The notes under the pieces were generated by a model, which saw nothing but the letters and a program-made list of their open reading frames with translations, was not told the DNA's origin and did not search any database. A stretch of 6,655 nucleotides of DNA from an uncultured Flavobacteriaceae bacterium (GTDB taxonomy: Bacteria > Bacteroidota > Bacteroidia > Flavobacteriales > Flavobacteriaceae), in NCBI GenBank assembly GCA_913031655.1, contig CAJWFY010000079.1:1-6655 (forward strand), written 5' to 3'. Both the position numbers and the translations under genes were made by a program. How positions within the stretch are numbered: position 1 is the first letter of the stretch; each line of letters opens with the position of its first letter. Shown here piece after piece: positions 6,348-6,655 of the stretch.

Positions 6348-6655
6348 ATGGCTTGGTTTAAAAGAAAATCGAAAGGAATTCAAACGACTACTAAGGAGAA
6401 AAAGGATACTCCTGAGGGACTTTGGCATAAAACTCCTACTGGAAAAATAATTGACACAGAAGAATTAGAAAAAAATTTTTATGTATCTCCTGAAGATGGT
6501 TTTCATACAAGAATAGGAAGTAAAGAATACTTTGATATATTGTTTGATAGTAAGTTCAAAGAAATTGATTCAAAGATTCATTCAAAGGATCCTTTGAAAT
6601 TTCACGATACAAAGTCTTATAAAGACAGAACAAAAGCAGCAGTAAAAAAAACAGG
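6348..6655 (+). CDS. accD: Acetyl-CoA carboxylase carboxyltransferase subunit beta (partial, C-terminus beyond right edge)
   Basis: AccD pairs with AccA to form the carboxyltransferase that moves CO2 from biotin to acetyl-CoA, giving malonyl-CoA, the first committed step of fatty-acid synthesis. Only the first 102 codons are present, of roughly 285-300 expected. The N-terminus MAWFKRKSKGI, the block PEGLWHKTPTGK (22-33), YVSPEDGFHTRIG (45-57) and the stretch SKDPLKFHDTKSYKDR (79-94) align with the E. coli AccD head (PEGVW..., the zinc ribbon, then PKDVLKFRDSKKYKDR). All four zinc-ribbon cysteines of E. coli AccD (C27, C30, C46, C49) are missing: the first pair falls in KTPTGK and the second in VSPEDG, and the visible part has no Cys at all. 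The surrounding fold-defining residues are kept, so the gene looks functional rather than decayed. The ATG at 6348 is 37 bp after the fbaA stop, without a Shine-Dalgarno sequence. The catalytic domain lies outside the window. Confidence 0.93.
   Translation, partial: MAWFKRKSKGIQTTTKEKKDTPEGLWHKTPTGKIIDTEELEKNFYVSPEDGFHTRIGSKEYFDILFDSKFKEIDSKIHSKDPLKFHDTKSYKDRTKAAVKKT

Noticed and set aside
1..6655. A new defence, mobile or other undescribed multi-gene system
   Set aside because: Every gene belongs to a known housekeeping or envelope family, the order looks flavobacterial, and there are no repeats, integrases, transposases, tRNA genes or unexplained long gaps.

Overview
The window is a compact, strongly AT-rich piece of a Bacteroidota chromosome, most likely a marine or otherwise streamlined member of class Flavobacteriia. 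Four things point there: a PorT gene (an outer-membrane part of the type IX secretion system, which is confined to Bacteroidota); an Omp85 protein made as a lipoprotein (TamL type); TAnnTTTG promoter elements in place of sigma-70 type sites, with no Shine-Dalgarno sequences; and the gene order porT / TrmH-family RNA methyltransferase / Omp85 / fbaA / accD, which I recall as typical of flavobacteria. The species cannot be named from this sequence.

Layout, left to right: (1) the N-terminal 364 codons of trkA on the minus strand, running off the left edge; (2) a 112-bp divergent gap; (3) porT on the plus strand; (4) a TrmH/SpoU-family RNA methyltransferase on the minus strand, tail to tail with porT and only 5 bp away; (5) a 35-bp divergent gap, then tamL, a large Omp85-family outer-membrane lipoprotein that starts at GTG; (6) fbaA, a complete class II fructose-bisphosphate aldolase; (7) the first 102 codons of accD, running off the right edge. 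Coding density is very high. No gap exceeds about 112 bp, and I found no RNA gene, CRISPR array, insertion sequence or attachment site.

The genes cover housekeeping and envelope functions: potassium uptake control (TrkA), protein secretion (PorT), outer-membrane biogenesis (TamL), RNA modification, glycolysis/gluconeogenesis (FbaA) and the first committed step of fatty-acid synthesis (AccD). tamL, fbaA and accD are co-oriented with gaps of 45 and 37 bp and may be partly co-transcribed, although tamL and accD each have a candidate promoter element of their own.

I see no undescribed multi-gene system. The points most worth a second look are the complete loss of the zinc-ribbon cysteines in AccD, the full Bacteroidota-type promoter for tamL embedded in the 5' end of the divergent methyltransferase gene, the variant RAW motif in the Omp85 barrel, and the absence of ubiE next to porT.
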